Counted from the first letter of the stretch, positions 1 through 8,805 are shown. The stretch: DNA of 64,000 bases from Streptomyces cadmiisoli (GCF_003261055.1 NZ_CP030074.1:905902-969901); one strand, 5' to 3'. The notes: generated from the letters alone by a model not told the origin. Translations and numbers: made by a program.

Positions 1-549
1 TCCAGAGGCCAGTCCATTAGTTTCTATTCGCGGTACGATTCCTTCCATTGTAGGATTAATTACTAGGTCGGTCGGCACCAAGAAGTAATCCTTGCTGATC
101 AGGTCGTAAGCCCCAGTCCACGAAAAGGGAGCATCATCCCTATATGAAGTATCGACCGGAAGATTGAATCTCATTGGGTCGACTGCTCCTGAGCTTGCCA
201 GTTCCCTGAAGGAGCCCCTCACGATCCGCCACGAAGGCAACGTTTCTGCCGAAGTGCGTTCGACGGCTTCCATGGCCGCACTTAGTTTGGCCGCGTCTTT
301 CGTAGCTCCTTTTCCTCCATGAACTGTCAAGTCTTTTGCCAAGGGGGTGACGGCCTGCCATACCGGAATGTTAAGAAAATCTATAGGCGAAGCGTCATAA
401 ATACGCGTGATTGGAATCTTCGACAGCATTGGCTTAATGAATTCCCACGTCTCCGCAAAGCTCCGCGCGTGTCCGGAGTTTGTCACTTCAGTGTCACTCT
501 TGAATGACCGCAAGTCGATCGAGGTGAGTCGATCCGGAGTGACGTACAT
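1..549 (-). CDS. YcaO-domain protein, N-terminal part (cut by window edge)
   Basis: This reading frame is open from an ATG at 549 to base 1 and continues out of the window, so 183 residues are visible. YcaO proteins bind ATP and activate peptide backbone amides, making azolines, thioamides or amidines in ribosomal peptides. Visible signatures are HGGKGATKDAAKLSAAMEAV at about 78-97 followed by ERTSAE, the usual YcaO nucleotide-binding stretch, then AYDLISKDYFLVPTDLV at about 147-163 and TNGLASG at the edge. AGGA lies 5 bases before this ATG; an in-frame ATG at 579 is an alternative start. It is transcribed away from the precursor peptide, JmjC and acetyltransferase genes, which suggests a RiPP locus. 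The substrate and exact chemistry are not predictable. Base composition is more A+T rich than most of the window. Confidence 0.85.
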   Translation of the reverse strand, partial: MYVTPDRLTSIDLRSFKSDTEVTNSGHARSFAETWEFIKPMLSKIPITRIYDASPIDFLNIPVWQAVTPLAKDLTVHGGKGATKDAAKLSAAMEAVERTSAETLPSWRIVRGSFRELASSGAVDPMRFNLPVDTSYRDDAPFSWTGAYDLISKDYFLVPTDLVINPTMEGIVPRIETNGLASG

Positions 550-952
550 CTCTTTCCTGCCTTTACTTATAGCGGGCATTTCTTAGAGTGCAGCCTTTGA
601 AGGTAAAGGCCACAAATTACCCAGTTGACTCCACGGTCTCAATGAGCCACCGGCTGAACTCGCGAGAAACGTGCCTCCGCGGCGGGTTCCTTCGTTGCGC
701 TGCCTAGGATGTAGAGCCCACACCCTCTCCTTCTGGACATCCATATTGACTAGTGAGGCGTACTCCCTGTTGTGAAGTCAACGAAACGGATTGAGCTTTG
801 TGGTCGGTCTCTCGGTAGAGGGTGCGGTTGCTTCCCTTAGCACACCAGCCACTCTCGGTATGCGCGGTGTGAGGCCGGGTGTTTGCTGTGCTGGTCTATA
901 GCCGTGATAAGGTTGGATGTAACTTCATTTGGTTGGGTACAGTGACTGCCTG
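550..952. other. Intergenic stretch upstream of the YcaO gene, no gene seen
   Basis: No credible coding frame or RNA gene was recognised. It contains the divergent upstream region of the YcaO gene and ends at the left inverted repeat of an IS-derived element at 953. Short frames that cross it are shadows. Confidence 0.5.
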
Positions 953-999
953 GATCTTGCGTGAGGGTCCACCGACGGAGCCGGTGGACCCTCACGCTT

Positions 1000-1475
1000 T
1001 CCGCTCCCTCCGACGCCGCCCGCTTCCTGACCTGGCAGGATGCGGAACATCCTGGGGGCTGGTCACGCGTCGATCGCACCTTCCGCGACGGGCACACCGC
1101 CACCTGGTGCGCCGCCGAATCCCAGCTGGGCTGGTGGGGCCCAAACGGGAATGTCCGCCTGGTCGTGGCCAGCGCCGACCCCGCAACCCTGCCGGCCAAG
1201 GCCACCTGGTACCCGGCCACCGACCTGCCCCGCCCCGGCAGCCCGCGCGCCGTCGACTCCCCCTACCCCCGTCTGCAGACCTTGCCGAGATCGTACGGAT
1301 CTACGGGCTCCGGCACTGGGTCGAGCAGAGCTACAAACTGGTCAAGGACGAATTCGGCTGGGCCGACTTCCAGGTCCGCTCCGATGCCGCTATCCGACGT
1401 CACCAGATCCTCCTGAACTGCGCGTTCAGCTTCTGCCGGAACACCTGGTTCGCCCCGCCCCCACCTCCTCCTGCG
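1000..1475 (+). pseudogene. IS701-like DDE transposase fragment, frameshifted
   Basis: Two plus-strand frames have to be joined to read a transposase core. One frame gives WQDAEHPGGWSRVDRTFRDG and LGWWGPNGNVRLVVASADP, and the other continues with LAEIVRIYGLRHWVEQSYKL and VKDEFGWADFQVRSDAAIRR followed by HQILLNCAFSF. These are the central and C-terminal parts of IS701-type DDE transposases, including the glutamate in HWVEQSYK. The N-terminal half is absent and there is a frameshift near 1260. The fragment lies inside the inverted-repeat element at 953-2111. It is non-functional. Confidence 0.75.
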
Positions 1476-1689
1476 ACCGACCAGCCACCCGGGCCTTGAT
1501 GCACTGCCAAGCCCGTTAGAGAGAGGGGAACCGGGGTCCCAGCAGCCCCAGCCAGCCTGCTGGCCCCAGGCACTCAGGGCCGGGGCCATGCTGCAACGCT
1601 ACTGGCGGGGGCATGGTCGACCAAGCCCCCGCCCGCACACGTGCTGAAGGTCCCCTACTCGGCCTGGACCCCGGCCGTCGTGCAATCTG

Positions 1690-1956
1690 CCCCTGCACCG
1701 GGCAGCCCAGAACAACGTCTGGCTCGAGACCGTCCCGACCGCCCTCGACCTGCCGGCCTGGATGTCCGTGCTCGCCCTCACCGGCAAGGCCCGACTCCGG
1801 GAACCCGGCCGCCTGCGGTTCCGCCTGTTCTCCGCAGCCGCCCAACTCGTCACCACCGGCCGACGCAGAATCCTCCGCCGTGCCCGGCACGAGCCCTGGG
1901 CCACGGAGATCACCGCCGCCTTACAACGGCTCGCCCTCCTGCCCGACCCCGGCTGA
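1690..1956 (+). pseudogene. IS1380-family transposase, C-terminal tail
   Basis: The frame ending with TGA at 1954-1956 reads NNVWLETVPTALDLPAWMSV, then KARLREPGRLRFRLFSAAAQ and LVTTGRRRILRRARHEPWAT, a pattern typical of the C-terminus of IS1380-family transposases. The catalytic part is missing and no start codon can be assigned. The right inverted repeat of the surrounding element begins about 105 bp downstream, a normal spacing for the end of an IS, so this tail probably belongs to the element that supplied the repeats. Confidence 0.65.
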
Positions 1957-2111
1957 CCAGCAGGCGCCCTATCCCGACGACAGCACCACCCCACCCGGAG
2001 CAGTGGCCCGGCGCCCACCCGAAGCGACAACCGGGCCGCCGGCCTGCCCACCATCAGCTCCGGAAAGCGAAAGGGTCCCCCGACTCCGTCGGCGGACCCT
2101 CACGCAAGATC

Positions 2112-2599
2112 GAGCCTAGCGGTTCACGAACAGCATCTGGTTTCCGCTCTACTGGGACGGATTAGCCGGGGATGCTGCTGATGGCCGATCTGGCAGCACC
2201 GGTTTCGCCCTGTGGCGGGCCGCCGACTCCTCTCACCACGCAGGCCACGCAGCAACCCCCGCGTCATCAAACGCAAGATGTCTACCTGGCACCTCAAACA
2301 CCCTCCTCACCGCACCCCACCCCACCAGAACCAGTCGATATCCAACAAAAACCCTAAGTCATCTGTACTCGGTCAAAACGGTTGGTTGCGGCAGTCTATT
2401 CCCTGATTCGCAGCAGGAGAACGGCAGCAGAGCCACCAGCCCGAACAACCGAAACGGCCAGCCCGAAAGACGGACCGTAATGAAGGATTGAGGTTTGTGT
2501 AGATACACCGATAAGGGACCGAGAATAGCAGTGCATCTAGCTTCACGAAGGTCCAATCCGTGATAAGTTCACGTCACGTTACTGAATGAGGTGAGTGCT
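2112..2599 (+). other. Intergenic stretch with a possible IS4-type transposase tail
   Basis: A short plus-strand frame at about 2212-2345 reads RSNPRVIKRKMSTWHLKHP, which resembles the C-terminus of IS4-type transposases of streptomycetes. Nothing upstream completes it. The rest, up to the precursor gene, shows no gene. The promoter of the precursor must lie in the more A+T-rich part at 2470-2590, but no clear -35/-10 pair was found. Confidence 0.35.
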
Positions 2600-2731
2600 A
2601 TGAACGATGAAAAGAGTGGCGAGGAAAGTCTCACTCTCGAAGAGGAGGAGCTTATCGAAGAGGAGGAGCTTCAGGATCTAGCCGGCGGCGAACAGAACAA
2701 GATCAAGAAGGTGGGCCCTCCCACTCGATAG
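2600..2731 (+). CDS. Putative RiPP precursor peptide (43 aa)
   Basis: A 43-codon gene starts at ATG 2600 and ends with TAG at 2729-2731; the upstream GAGGTGAG is a plausible ribosome binding site. The first 24 residues are very acidic (LTLEEEELIEEEELQDL within it), followed by a Gly-Gly at 29-30 (LAGG) and a basic tail EQNKIKKVGPPTR. An acidic leader, a double-glycine cleavage-type site and a short basic core are the usual layout of ribosomal peptide precursors. It lies between a divergent YcaO gene and co-directional JmjC and acetyltransferase genes that could modify it. The core has three lysines, two prolines and an arginine, all possible targets of hydroxylation or acetylation. No known precursor family was recognised, so the assignment is by size, composition and context. 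Confidence 0.6.
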   Translation: MNDEKSGEESLTLEEEELIEEEELQDLAGGEQNKIKKVGPPTR

Positions 2732-2748
2732 GGTCACCTGAAGTACAG

Positions 2749-2793
2749 CGGTAGACGGTCTACGGAGTTCGAATAGGCCGTCTACCGTTTCTT
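2749..2793 (+). terminator. Hairpin terminator or attenuator after the precursor gene
   Basis: A 10-bp perfect stem pairs 2749-2758 (CGGTAGACGG) with 2778-2787 (CCGTCTACCG) across a 19-base loop, followed directly by TTTCTTG. It lies 17 bp after the precursor stop codon and 120 bp before the JmjC gene. Such an element would let the precursor be made in excess over the downstream enzymes, as is common in RiPP operons. Confidence 0.65.
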
Positions 2794-2909
2794 GTGCCGT
2801 TAAGCCATGAGACAACCTATCTAGAGGACAATTGCATGGCAAAGAGTGACCAATATTCATACTGCAACACACTATTGCTTACCTAAAAGATTACGTGAGG
2901 AGTAGAATA

Positions 2910-4112
2910 GTGAAATATGCTGCCATGGAGAAACTGACCGAATCAACCGATGCTTTCAAGGGGAGGCCGCCTTCCTACCCACTGACCTGGAATCTGGCAG
3001 AGAATCCACTTGAGCAGGTAGTAAGCACCGATGATCTTGCTGAAATTTTCGATGAGGTGATTTACCAAAAGGACAGCATTCGCCTCGTACTCGATGGTAA
3101 TCCTGTAAATCCTAGTACTTACACTCGTCAAGCGCGTACTCCGGACGCAGCCTTTTCAGGCGAGATTCTTCCCTATCACATCGCCACGCACCTGGATCAG
3201 GGAAGTAGCGTGGCGATAAACAACCTTGAGCGATATTCGAAGCCGTTGCGTGAGTTCGTTCGTGAACTCGTTGCAGAAATCGGGACTAATGTTGAGTGCG
3301 TAGGATTTCTAACACCTCCTGGAAATACTGGTTTCGCCGCACATGCAGATCCGACGGATGTACTTGTTTATCAAGTGTCTGGTTATAAGAGGTGGACCGT
3401 CTACAAGCCGCTCCCCGAAGGAGTAGAGTTCAGCGACTTTGCGTCACATGCAGCAAACAGTAGCCCATACCTGGAAGTGACACTTGGCCCAGGAGATTGC
3501 CTTTGGATCCCTCGAGATTGGGTGCATGTTGGCAGAGCTTCACAGGGTGATACGCATTCGTGGCACGTTAGTTTTGTCTTCTGGCCGAGAACATACGATT
3601 GGCTTGTTGCTGAAATTTTGAGCAGCCTTGCACGGCAGGAAAACGTCCCGCACCTCCGGGAAAATTTGCCCTGGGGGGCCGCACTCAATGATGAGGTAAT
3701 GCGGATAGCAATTCAATCTGCCCTGAAACGGATTAAGGAGGGTCTGGATTATCTTGACGTTTCACAGGCTATGAAAAATGCTCAAGTGAAACTTCGACTC
3801 GCACTCCCGAGTCCTCGTTACCCACTCATTCAAGAAAAGATAGATAAAAATACAGCTCTGCGAATTATTCCTGAAAGTGTATTGTCGCTTTCACGATGTC
3901 AGAATGGGAGCGTTCGGTTGAATCTTGCGCGAACCGTAGTCACTCTCAAGAAACCAGCGGCGGACGTATTTTTGCCGATTCTTGTCGGTGGCGACGCGAG
4001 TAATGACAGGATCTGGCGTCCTGCTGATTTTATTCCAAGTATCAGCGAAAGGGCTTCCGTTGAAATAGCGAAGAAGCTTTATCGACTGGGTGTGGCTCGG
4101 GTAGTCAAGTGA
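2910..4112 (+). CDS. JmjC/cupin-4 family oxygenase, probable RiPP tailoring enzyme
   Basis: A 400-residue protein of the cupin-like JmjC (ribosomal oxygenase type) superfamily, iron and 2-oxoglutarate dependent hydroxylases. The metal-binding triad is visible: His145 and Asp147 in GFAAHADPTDVLVYQVSGYK, and His206 in LWIPRDWVHVG; the lysine and tryptophan of GYKRW follow the first motif as in the family. The GTG at 2910 is preferred because GAGGAG (2897-2902) lies 7 bases upstream; a GTG at 2895 overlaps that site. It stands 178 bp after the precursor gene beyond a hairpin. Homologues hydroxylate protein side chains, so hydroxylation of the adjacent peptide is a reasonable inference but not shown. 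The gene is A+T-richer than the neighbouring streptomycete DNA. Confidence 0.8.
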   Translation: MKYAAMEKLTESTDAFKGRPPSYPLTWNLAENPLEQVVSTDDLAEIFDEVIYQKDSIRLVLDGNPVNPSTYTRQARTPDAAFSGEILPYHIATHLDQGSSVAINNLERYSKPLREFVRELVAEIGTNVECVGFLTPPGNTGFAAHADPTDVLVYQVSGYKRWTVYKPLPEGVEFSDFASHAANSSPYLEVTLGPGDCLWIPRDWVHVGRASQGDTHSWHVSFVFWPRTYDWLVAEILSSLARQENVPHLRENLPWGAALNDEVMRIAIQSALKRIKEGLDYLDVSQAMKNAQVKLRLALPSPRYPLIQEKIDKNTALRIIPESVLSLSRCQNGSVRLNLARTVVTLKKPAADVFLPILVGGDASNDRIWRPADFIPSISERASVEIAKKLYRLGVARVVK

Positions 4113-4281
4113 AGAATCATTATCTGGTAGCCGTGAATATCCGTCTTTGCCGCCACAGGTTATACAAAACGGCACGCTTCACTGTCTCGGCGCGAGACAA
4201 TTCGGTTTGCTTCTGTACGCAACGTTAGTTCCTGAATTTCGGGGTTTTCGCGCCCGGTATTTTGGTTTTGGAGAACTCTAT

Positions 4282-5517
4282 ATGGTGAGTGTGCGTCAAA
4301 TTACCACTGATGAACTTGCAGAATGGGTTAGGGTGCAGCGATCTGCGTACTTTATGCATCCAACAAGAATCGACATGGCTAGCCAGGAGAGGTGGTTCGT
4401 CGACGGAGAGGTTTTCGGTGCATACGAGAATAATGAGTGTGTTGGAACGTTTAGATCATCCCCCTATGGTATTGTGGTGCCAGGAGGAAACAGGGTAACT
4501 GCAGCAGGGATTACTAGCGTAGCAGTTACACACACACACCGCCGCAGGGGAATCCTGAATAGGATGATGCATACCGCTCTCGCTTCCTGCGTGAGCGAAG
4601 GTATGGTCATGGCGATGCTAGTTCCCACAGAATACACCTTGTATGGCCGCTATGGTTTTGGCCCAGCAGTTAAGAACGGATATATCAAAGTATCGAACCC
4701 GAAGAACGCATGGAATGAGAGCCTTGGCGCCTCTCTAGAGGGCAGTGTGTCTTTGATAACGGGTGAAAAGGTCAGAGATCTAGGACCGAACCTTTATCGT
4801 AAGTTTCAGGAGATGCAAGCTGGCGCGGCAGACAGAAAACCTGCGTGGTGGTCTGACGTTACGGGCGAATGGTTCCTGTCCCGGCGCGCAATTCAACCAT
4901 TTTATGTCGTCCATCAAGACGGTGCCGGAAATATAACAGGGCTCGCCATATATGAAGCGACGCTGTCCGGAGAGTGCGGGAAGAATGCTACGCTCCGAGT
5001 AGTAGATCATATTTTCCTGGACGATGCGGCGAGAAATGCTATCTGGCGTTACATATTTTCGTTGAGTAATGTTGATTCTGTCATCGTTGACTCGATACCA
5101 ATCGATGACCCTTTGCCGCTTCTTCTAAATGATCCAGGCGCTGCTCATGTGGGGAGCAATCCCACCCTGTGGCTTCGAATTCTAGATATTGCCAAGGTGT
5201 TGAGTGTTCGGAATTACGCGGCGAGTGGGAGCATTGCGATTTCAGTTCGAGATTCGCTCGGATATTGTAGCGGATGTTGGCTTTTGACGGTAGATGAAAG
5301 TGGCAAGGTGACTGTCACACCCACGTCTCAAATGGGCGATGTCGAACTTGATGTGGACTCCCTCTCGTCCCTGTATATGGGCGGAAATAATGCGATAACT
5401 TTGCGCAAGGCCGGTGCGATAAGAGAGAATAGACCAGGGGCTTCTGAAATGCTGCAGGAAATGTTTCGAGTCCATGAAGCACCCTGGTTTCCGGCAAATG
5501 GACTCAATCTGGTATAG
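4282..5517 (+). CDS. Eis-like GNAT N-acetyltransferase
   Basis: A 411-residue protein with the Eis-type layout: an N-terminal GNAT domain, a second GNAT-like part and a C-terminal SCP2-like part. The acetyl-CoA loop is seen in SVAVTHTHRRRGILNRMMH (V-x-x-x-x-RRRGI) and the next motif in LVPTEYTLYGRYGFGPAV. Eis enzymes acetylate primary amines on aminoglycosides, peptides or lysines. The ATG at 4282 is chosen because GGAG at 4270-4273 lies 8 bases upstream; the frame is open further upstream but without a site. It follows the JmjC gene by 169 bp in the same direction. The precursor core contains three lysines, so it could acetylate that peptide or confer self-protection; this is inference. Confidence 0.8.
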   Translation: MVSVRQITTDELAEWVRVQRSAYFMHPTRIDMASQERWFVDGEVFGAYENNECVGTFRSSPYGIVVPGGNRVTAAGITSVAVTHTHRRRGILNRMMHTALASCVSEGMVMAMLVPTEYTLYGRYGFGPAVKNGYIKVSNPKNAWNESLGASLEGSVSLITGEKVRDLGPNLYRKFQEMQAGAADRKPAWWSDVTGEWFLSRRAIQPFYVVHQDGAGNITGLAIYEATLSGECGKNATLRVVDHIFLDDAARNAIWRYIFSLSNVDSVIVDSIPIDDPLPLLLNDPGAAHVGSNPTLWLRILDIAKVLSVRNYAASGSIAISVRDSLGYCSGCWLLTVDESGKVTVTPTSQMGDVELDVDSLSSLYMGGNNAITLRKAGAIRENRPGASEMLQEMFRVHEAPWFPANGLNLV

Positions 5518-5551
5518 GCTGTTTATTGACCTGGCGGCAGGTCTTCGAGGG

Positions 5552-5721
5552 GCATCACCTCTGGTTATGTGCCGCACGGCGCCGTCCTGACGACCGAACA
5601 GGTCGCGGCGGAGGTCACCGGCGGCCCCGGCTTCCCAATCGGATACACCTACATCGGGCACCCCACCGCCTGCGCGGTGGCGATGGCCAACCTGGACATC
5701 ATGAAGAGCGCCCGGCGGTAG
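5552..5721 (+). pseudogene. Class III aminotransferase remnant
   Basis: A 56-codon stretch without a start reads SGYVPHGAVLTTEQVAAEV, GGPGFPIGYTYIGHPTACAV and AMANLDIMKSARR, then TAG. The order and residues match the region around GYTYxGHP in class III pyridoxal-phosphate aminotransferases, after the cofactor lysine. The lysine region and everything before it are missing, as is the usual C-terminal third. It is a leftover of an aminotransferase gene, probably cut by the adjoining insertion element. Confidence 0.75.
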
Positions 5722-5798
5722 GCGTGTCTCGTTGATGAGGGCGACCCCGGAAGTCGAGCAGGCACGAGCCATGGTGATCATGGAGTTCTCTACGCTCA

Positions 5799-6659
5799 GT
5801 GATCACCGGAGGGCCCGTGCCTGTCCTGCCATCATGCCTGCTCGAACCCCTGTGGGACCAGTTCGCGACGCTGTTACCGGAGCACGTGGACAGCCACCCG
5901 CTGGGCTGCCACAACCCGCGCATCGCGGACCGCGTGGTGTTCGACCACGTAATCGCCGCCCTGGTGCACGGCTCCGGCTACGAGCGTTTCGCAACTCCTG
6001 GATGCTCGGACCGCACCATCCGACGACGAGTCGCCTACTGGGCCCAACTCGGAATAGCCGGGCAGTTGCACGCCCTGGTGCTTGAGGCGTACGACCGGAT
6101 GATCGGCCTTGAGTTGCGCGAGTTGTCCGTGGACGGCTGCATCACCAAGGCTCCCTGCGGTGGCGAGGCCGCCGGGCGCTCCCCAGCGGACCGGGGCAAG
6201 CAGGGCCTGAAGCGCTCGGTGGCCACCGAGGCCCGCGGCATCCCGCTGGGCATCGTCTCAGCCGGGGCCAGCCGGCACGACTCACCGCTGCTCGTGCCCA
6301 CCTTGGAGGCCGCGAAGGAGCAGGTCGGATCCCTGCCAGATCAGGTCAATGTCAACTTGAACCGTGGCTACGACAGCCACAAGACCCGGGCCGCATTGTC
6401 GGAACTCGGCTTCACCGACGAGATCGCCCGCAAGGGCGTGCCCGCTCCCATCCAGGCCGGCAAGAGATGGGTGGTCGAGCGCAGTCACGCGTGGATGAAC
6501 GGCTTCGGCAAACTGCGACGCTGCACCGAGAAACGCAGCCGGGTCGTCGACTTCTACCTCTACCTGTCCGCCGCCATCGTCACGCTCCGTATGCTCATCC
6601 GCCGCGCCACCCCGCTCTACCGATGGGACGGTCGCCCCACCACCAAACGCCTGAAGTAG
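5799..6659 (+). CDS. IS5-family transposase (catalytic Asp possibly lost)
   Basis: A 286-residue DDE transposase of the IS5 family, starting at GTG 5799. An N-terminal helical region with ERFATPGCSDRTIRRRV precedes the catalytic core. The first acidic residue is Asp112 in LSVDGCITKAP and the glutamate is in KRWVVERSHAWMNG. At the second position the expected LDRGYDS is LNRGYDS, with Asn188 where relatives have Asp; a single G-to-A change (AAC for GAC) would explain it. If that residue is the second catalytic acid, the protein is inactive although full length. The sequence GGCGTGTCTCGTTGATGA at 5722-5739 resembles an IS5-type end; no matching right end was found. Confidence 0.8.
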   Translation: MITGGPVPVLPSCLLEPLWDQFATLLPEHVDSHPLGCHNPRIADRVVFDHVIAALVHGSGYERFATPGCSDRTIRRRVAYWAQLGIAGQLHALVLEAYDRMIGLELRELSVDGCITKAPCGGEAAGRSPADRGKQGLKRSVATEARGIPLGIVSAGASRHDSPLLVPTLEAAKEQVGSLPDQVNVNLNRGYDSHKTRAALSELGFTDEIARKGVPAPIQAGKRWVVERSHAWMNGFGKLRRCTEKRSRVVDFYLYLSAAIVTLRMLIRRATPLYRWDGRPTTKRLK

Positions 6660-6906
6660 CGCCTACTGCCGGGTGCTCTTATTCCGACGGAATATCGTGC
6701 ACGCGCGGTGCCTGCCCCCTCGGCCTGGGGACAGGGCCCGCACTGTTGTCCGTAGGCACGGCAGGGGACTCCGAGCGCCTGCTGCATGCCCCGCTGATGG
6801 CCTCATTGATCAGCTTTCGTGGACGTTCTGCCCAGAGTCGATCCTGATGGGCCACAACCCGGCCCGCATCGTGGGAGTGTGAGAACTGCTCAGTTGTGAG
6901 GTTGGG

Positions 6907-8805
6907 ATGGGGGAGTGGGACGTGGCTGCGGGGAAGGGTGCGATACCCGAGCTGACGCGGGCGCATCGGGTCCTGATCGGTGTGGTGGTTGCCGGTGCCG
7001 TCGTCATCGCCGGTATCGGCTTCGCTGGTTCGTACGCGGCCGTCCGCGAGCTGGCCGTCCAGAAGGGCTTCGGGAACTTCTCCTACGTCTTCCCGATCGG
7101 CATCGACGCGGGCATCTGTGTCCTGCTCGCGTTGGACCTCCTCCTGACCTGGATCCGCATTCCGTTCCCGCTGCTACGCCAGACGGCCTGGCTGCTGACA
7201 GCGGCCACGATCGCCTTCAACGGCGCGGCGGCCTGGCCGGACCCGCTGGGCGTGGGCATGCACGCCGTGATTCCGGTCTTGTTCGTGGTGTCGGTCGAGG
7301 CCGCGCGGCACGCGATCGGCCGGATCGCCGACATCACCGCGGACCAGCACATGGAGGGCGTCCGCTTCACCCGCTGGCTCCTGTCGCCCGTGCCCACGTT
7401 TCTGCTCTGGCGCCGTATGAAGCTGTGGGAGCTGCGCTCCTACGAGCAAGTGATCAAGCTGGAGCGGGAACGCCTGGTCTACCAGTCCAGCCTGCGCTCC
7501 CGCTTCGGCCGAGCCTGGCGTCGCAAGGCCCCCGTCGAGGCGTTGATGCCGTTGCGGCTGGCCCGGTACGGCGTCCCGCTCGCCGAGACCGCGCTCGCTG
7601 GTCTGGCAGCCGCCGGCATCGAGGAGCCACCGATCCAGTTCACCGTCGAGCGGGTCACCGGCGCGGCCCCGGCGCAAGACACCGTCCTCGAGACGGCGGC
7701 ACCGCGGGAGCAGGGAGCGGCCGTGCTGGAGAGCGCAGAGCCGAAGCCGGTCAAGGACACCGTCCCAACCCCTGCGCCCGGGCGACCGGACGAGCGGCGG
7801 GAGTCGGCCGATGAAGCGGCCGATCGGTTCGCCGAGGCCTACCAGGCGTTCCTCGCCCAGTTCCAGGCCGAGCCGTCCCCCACGCAGTGGGCCGTCTGGC
7901 TCCGTAACACCTACGGCATCTCCACGGGATCCGGGGAACCACTCTCCGAGGACCAGGTGCAGTCTTTGCTCCGGGTCCTGCAGAAACGCTATGCGCTCGT
8001 CAGCCAAGAGCCTGCTGGCACCGGCGGAGCGGAGCCGGCCGACCAGTGGTACGACTACTTCCACAGCGCCTGGCGCACCTACGCGCAGCAGTTCGGCACG
8101 TATCCGGATGCAGCCGATCTTGCTGCCTACGTGTACGAGCGGGACGCCATCACTGCAGACGGCAGCCGACCCATCACCGGCGCGGACCTGGCAGCCTTCG
8201 TCACGAGCTTTGAGGAGCGTGAGATCGCCAGCAGCAAACCGCCCGCCGCAACTGCCGCCGCCGACCCTGACGAGCAGGTCGCCGAAGAGGTCCCCCGGTC
8301 TGAAGAAGAACCCGAAGCGGCGCCGGCCGGCGCGGGCGCCCGGGCCGCAAAGGAGCAACGCACCCCGCGCGTGAACGCCGCCATCGATGACGAGTCTCCG
8401 GACGAGGGCGCCGTCACGGGGGTGGTCGTCGCCCTGACCACCGTCGACCGCTACTACCTGGCGTGGATGGAGTACCAGGCCGAGACCGGTGCAGAACCGG
8501 TCAAGGCCGAGCAGCTGTCCGCGTTCCTGGCCGGCAAAGGCCTCTATGGCCGGGGCGGGAAGCCGGTGAGCCCCTCCACCTTGCGGCGCTACCTGATGCC
8601 GTTCCGGGTCTACAGCCTCTGGGCCGCGCACCGGGCGCGCAGTGCCAAGCCGCCCTTCGACGCCGTTGCGCATGACTGCGCCGGCCACGGGGTCACTGCG
8701 CAGTACAACAGGCCCATCACCGCCGACTACGTCGCCGAGAACGCCGCCGACTTCGAACGCCGCTGGCAGGCACTCATCCGCCACCACGCCGAATCGCAGC
8801 AGTAG
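6907..8805 (+). CDS. DUF2637 (Spd-like) membrane protein with C-terminal repeats
   Basis: A 632-residue protein. Residues about 20-140 hold four membrane segments (for example VLIGVVVAGAVVIAGIGFAG and VGMHAVIPVLFVVSVEAARH) and match the DUF2637 family, common on Streptomyces plasmids and integrative elements and linked to intramycelial spread. The rest is cytoplasmic, Pro/Glu/Ala-rich, with at least three related helical modules of about 60 residues, seen near AYQAFLAQFQAEPSPTQWAV, YFHSAWRTYAQQFGTYPDAA and YYLAWMEYQAETGAEPVKAE, each followed by a G-x-x-x/T-rich turn and a second helix. The ATG at 6907 has GAGG a few bases upstream. No transfer ATPase (TraB) gene is nearby, so it is probably an orphan piece of a conjugative element. 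Confidence 0.75.
   Translation: MGEWDVAAGKGAIPELTRAHRVLIGVVVAGAVVIAGIGFAGSYAAVRELAVQKGFGNFSYVFPIGIDAGICVLLALDLLLTWIRIPFPLLRQTAWLLTAATIAFNGAAAWPDPLGVGMHAVIPVLFVVSVEAARHAIGRIADITADQHMEGVRFTRWLLSPVPTFLLWRRMKLWELRSYEQVIKLERERLVYQSSLRSRFGRAWRRKAPVEALMPLRLARYGVPLAETALAGLAAAGIEEPPIQFTVERVTGAAPAQDTVLETAAPREQGAAVLESAEPKPVKDTVPTPAPGRPDERRESADEAADRFAEAYQAFLAQFQAEPSPTQWAVWLRNTYGISTGSGEPLSEDQVQSLLRVLQKRYALVSQEPAGTGGAEPADQWYDYFHSAWRTYAQQFGTYPDAADLAAYVYERDAITADGSRPITGADLAAFVTSFEEREIASSKPPAATAAADPDEQVAEEVPRSEEEPEAAPAGAGARAAKEQRTPRVNAAIDDESPDEGAVTGVVVALTTVDRYYLAWMEYQAETGAEPVKAEQLSAFLAGKGLYGRGGKPVSPSTLRRYLMPFRVYSLWAAHRARSAKPPFDAVAHDCAGHGVTAQYNRPITADYVAENAADFERRWQALIRHHAESQQ

Larger units (their letters stand above)
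953..2111. mobile_element. IS-derived element with long terminal inverted repeats
   Basis: The segment is bounded by inverted repeats of about 50 bp, 953-1003 and 2061-2111, which match with only a few mismatches and both begin GATCTTGCGTGAGGGTCC read inward. The left repeat itself contains a perfect 16-bp hairpin (959-974 with 981-996). Inside are a broken IS701-like transposase fragment and the C-terminal tail of an IS1380-family transposase, so the element is a composite or internally rearranged relic and cannot move by itself. No convincing target-site duplication was found at its edges. It sits between the YcaO gene and the precursor gene of the RiPP locus. Confidence 0.65.
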
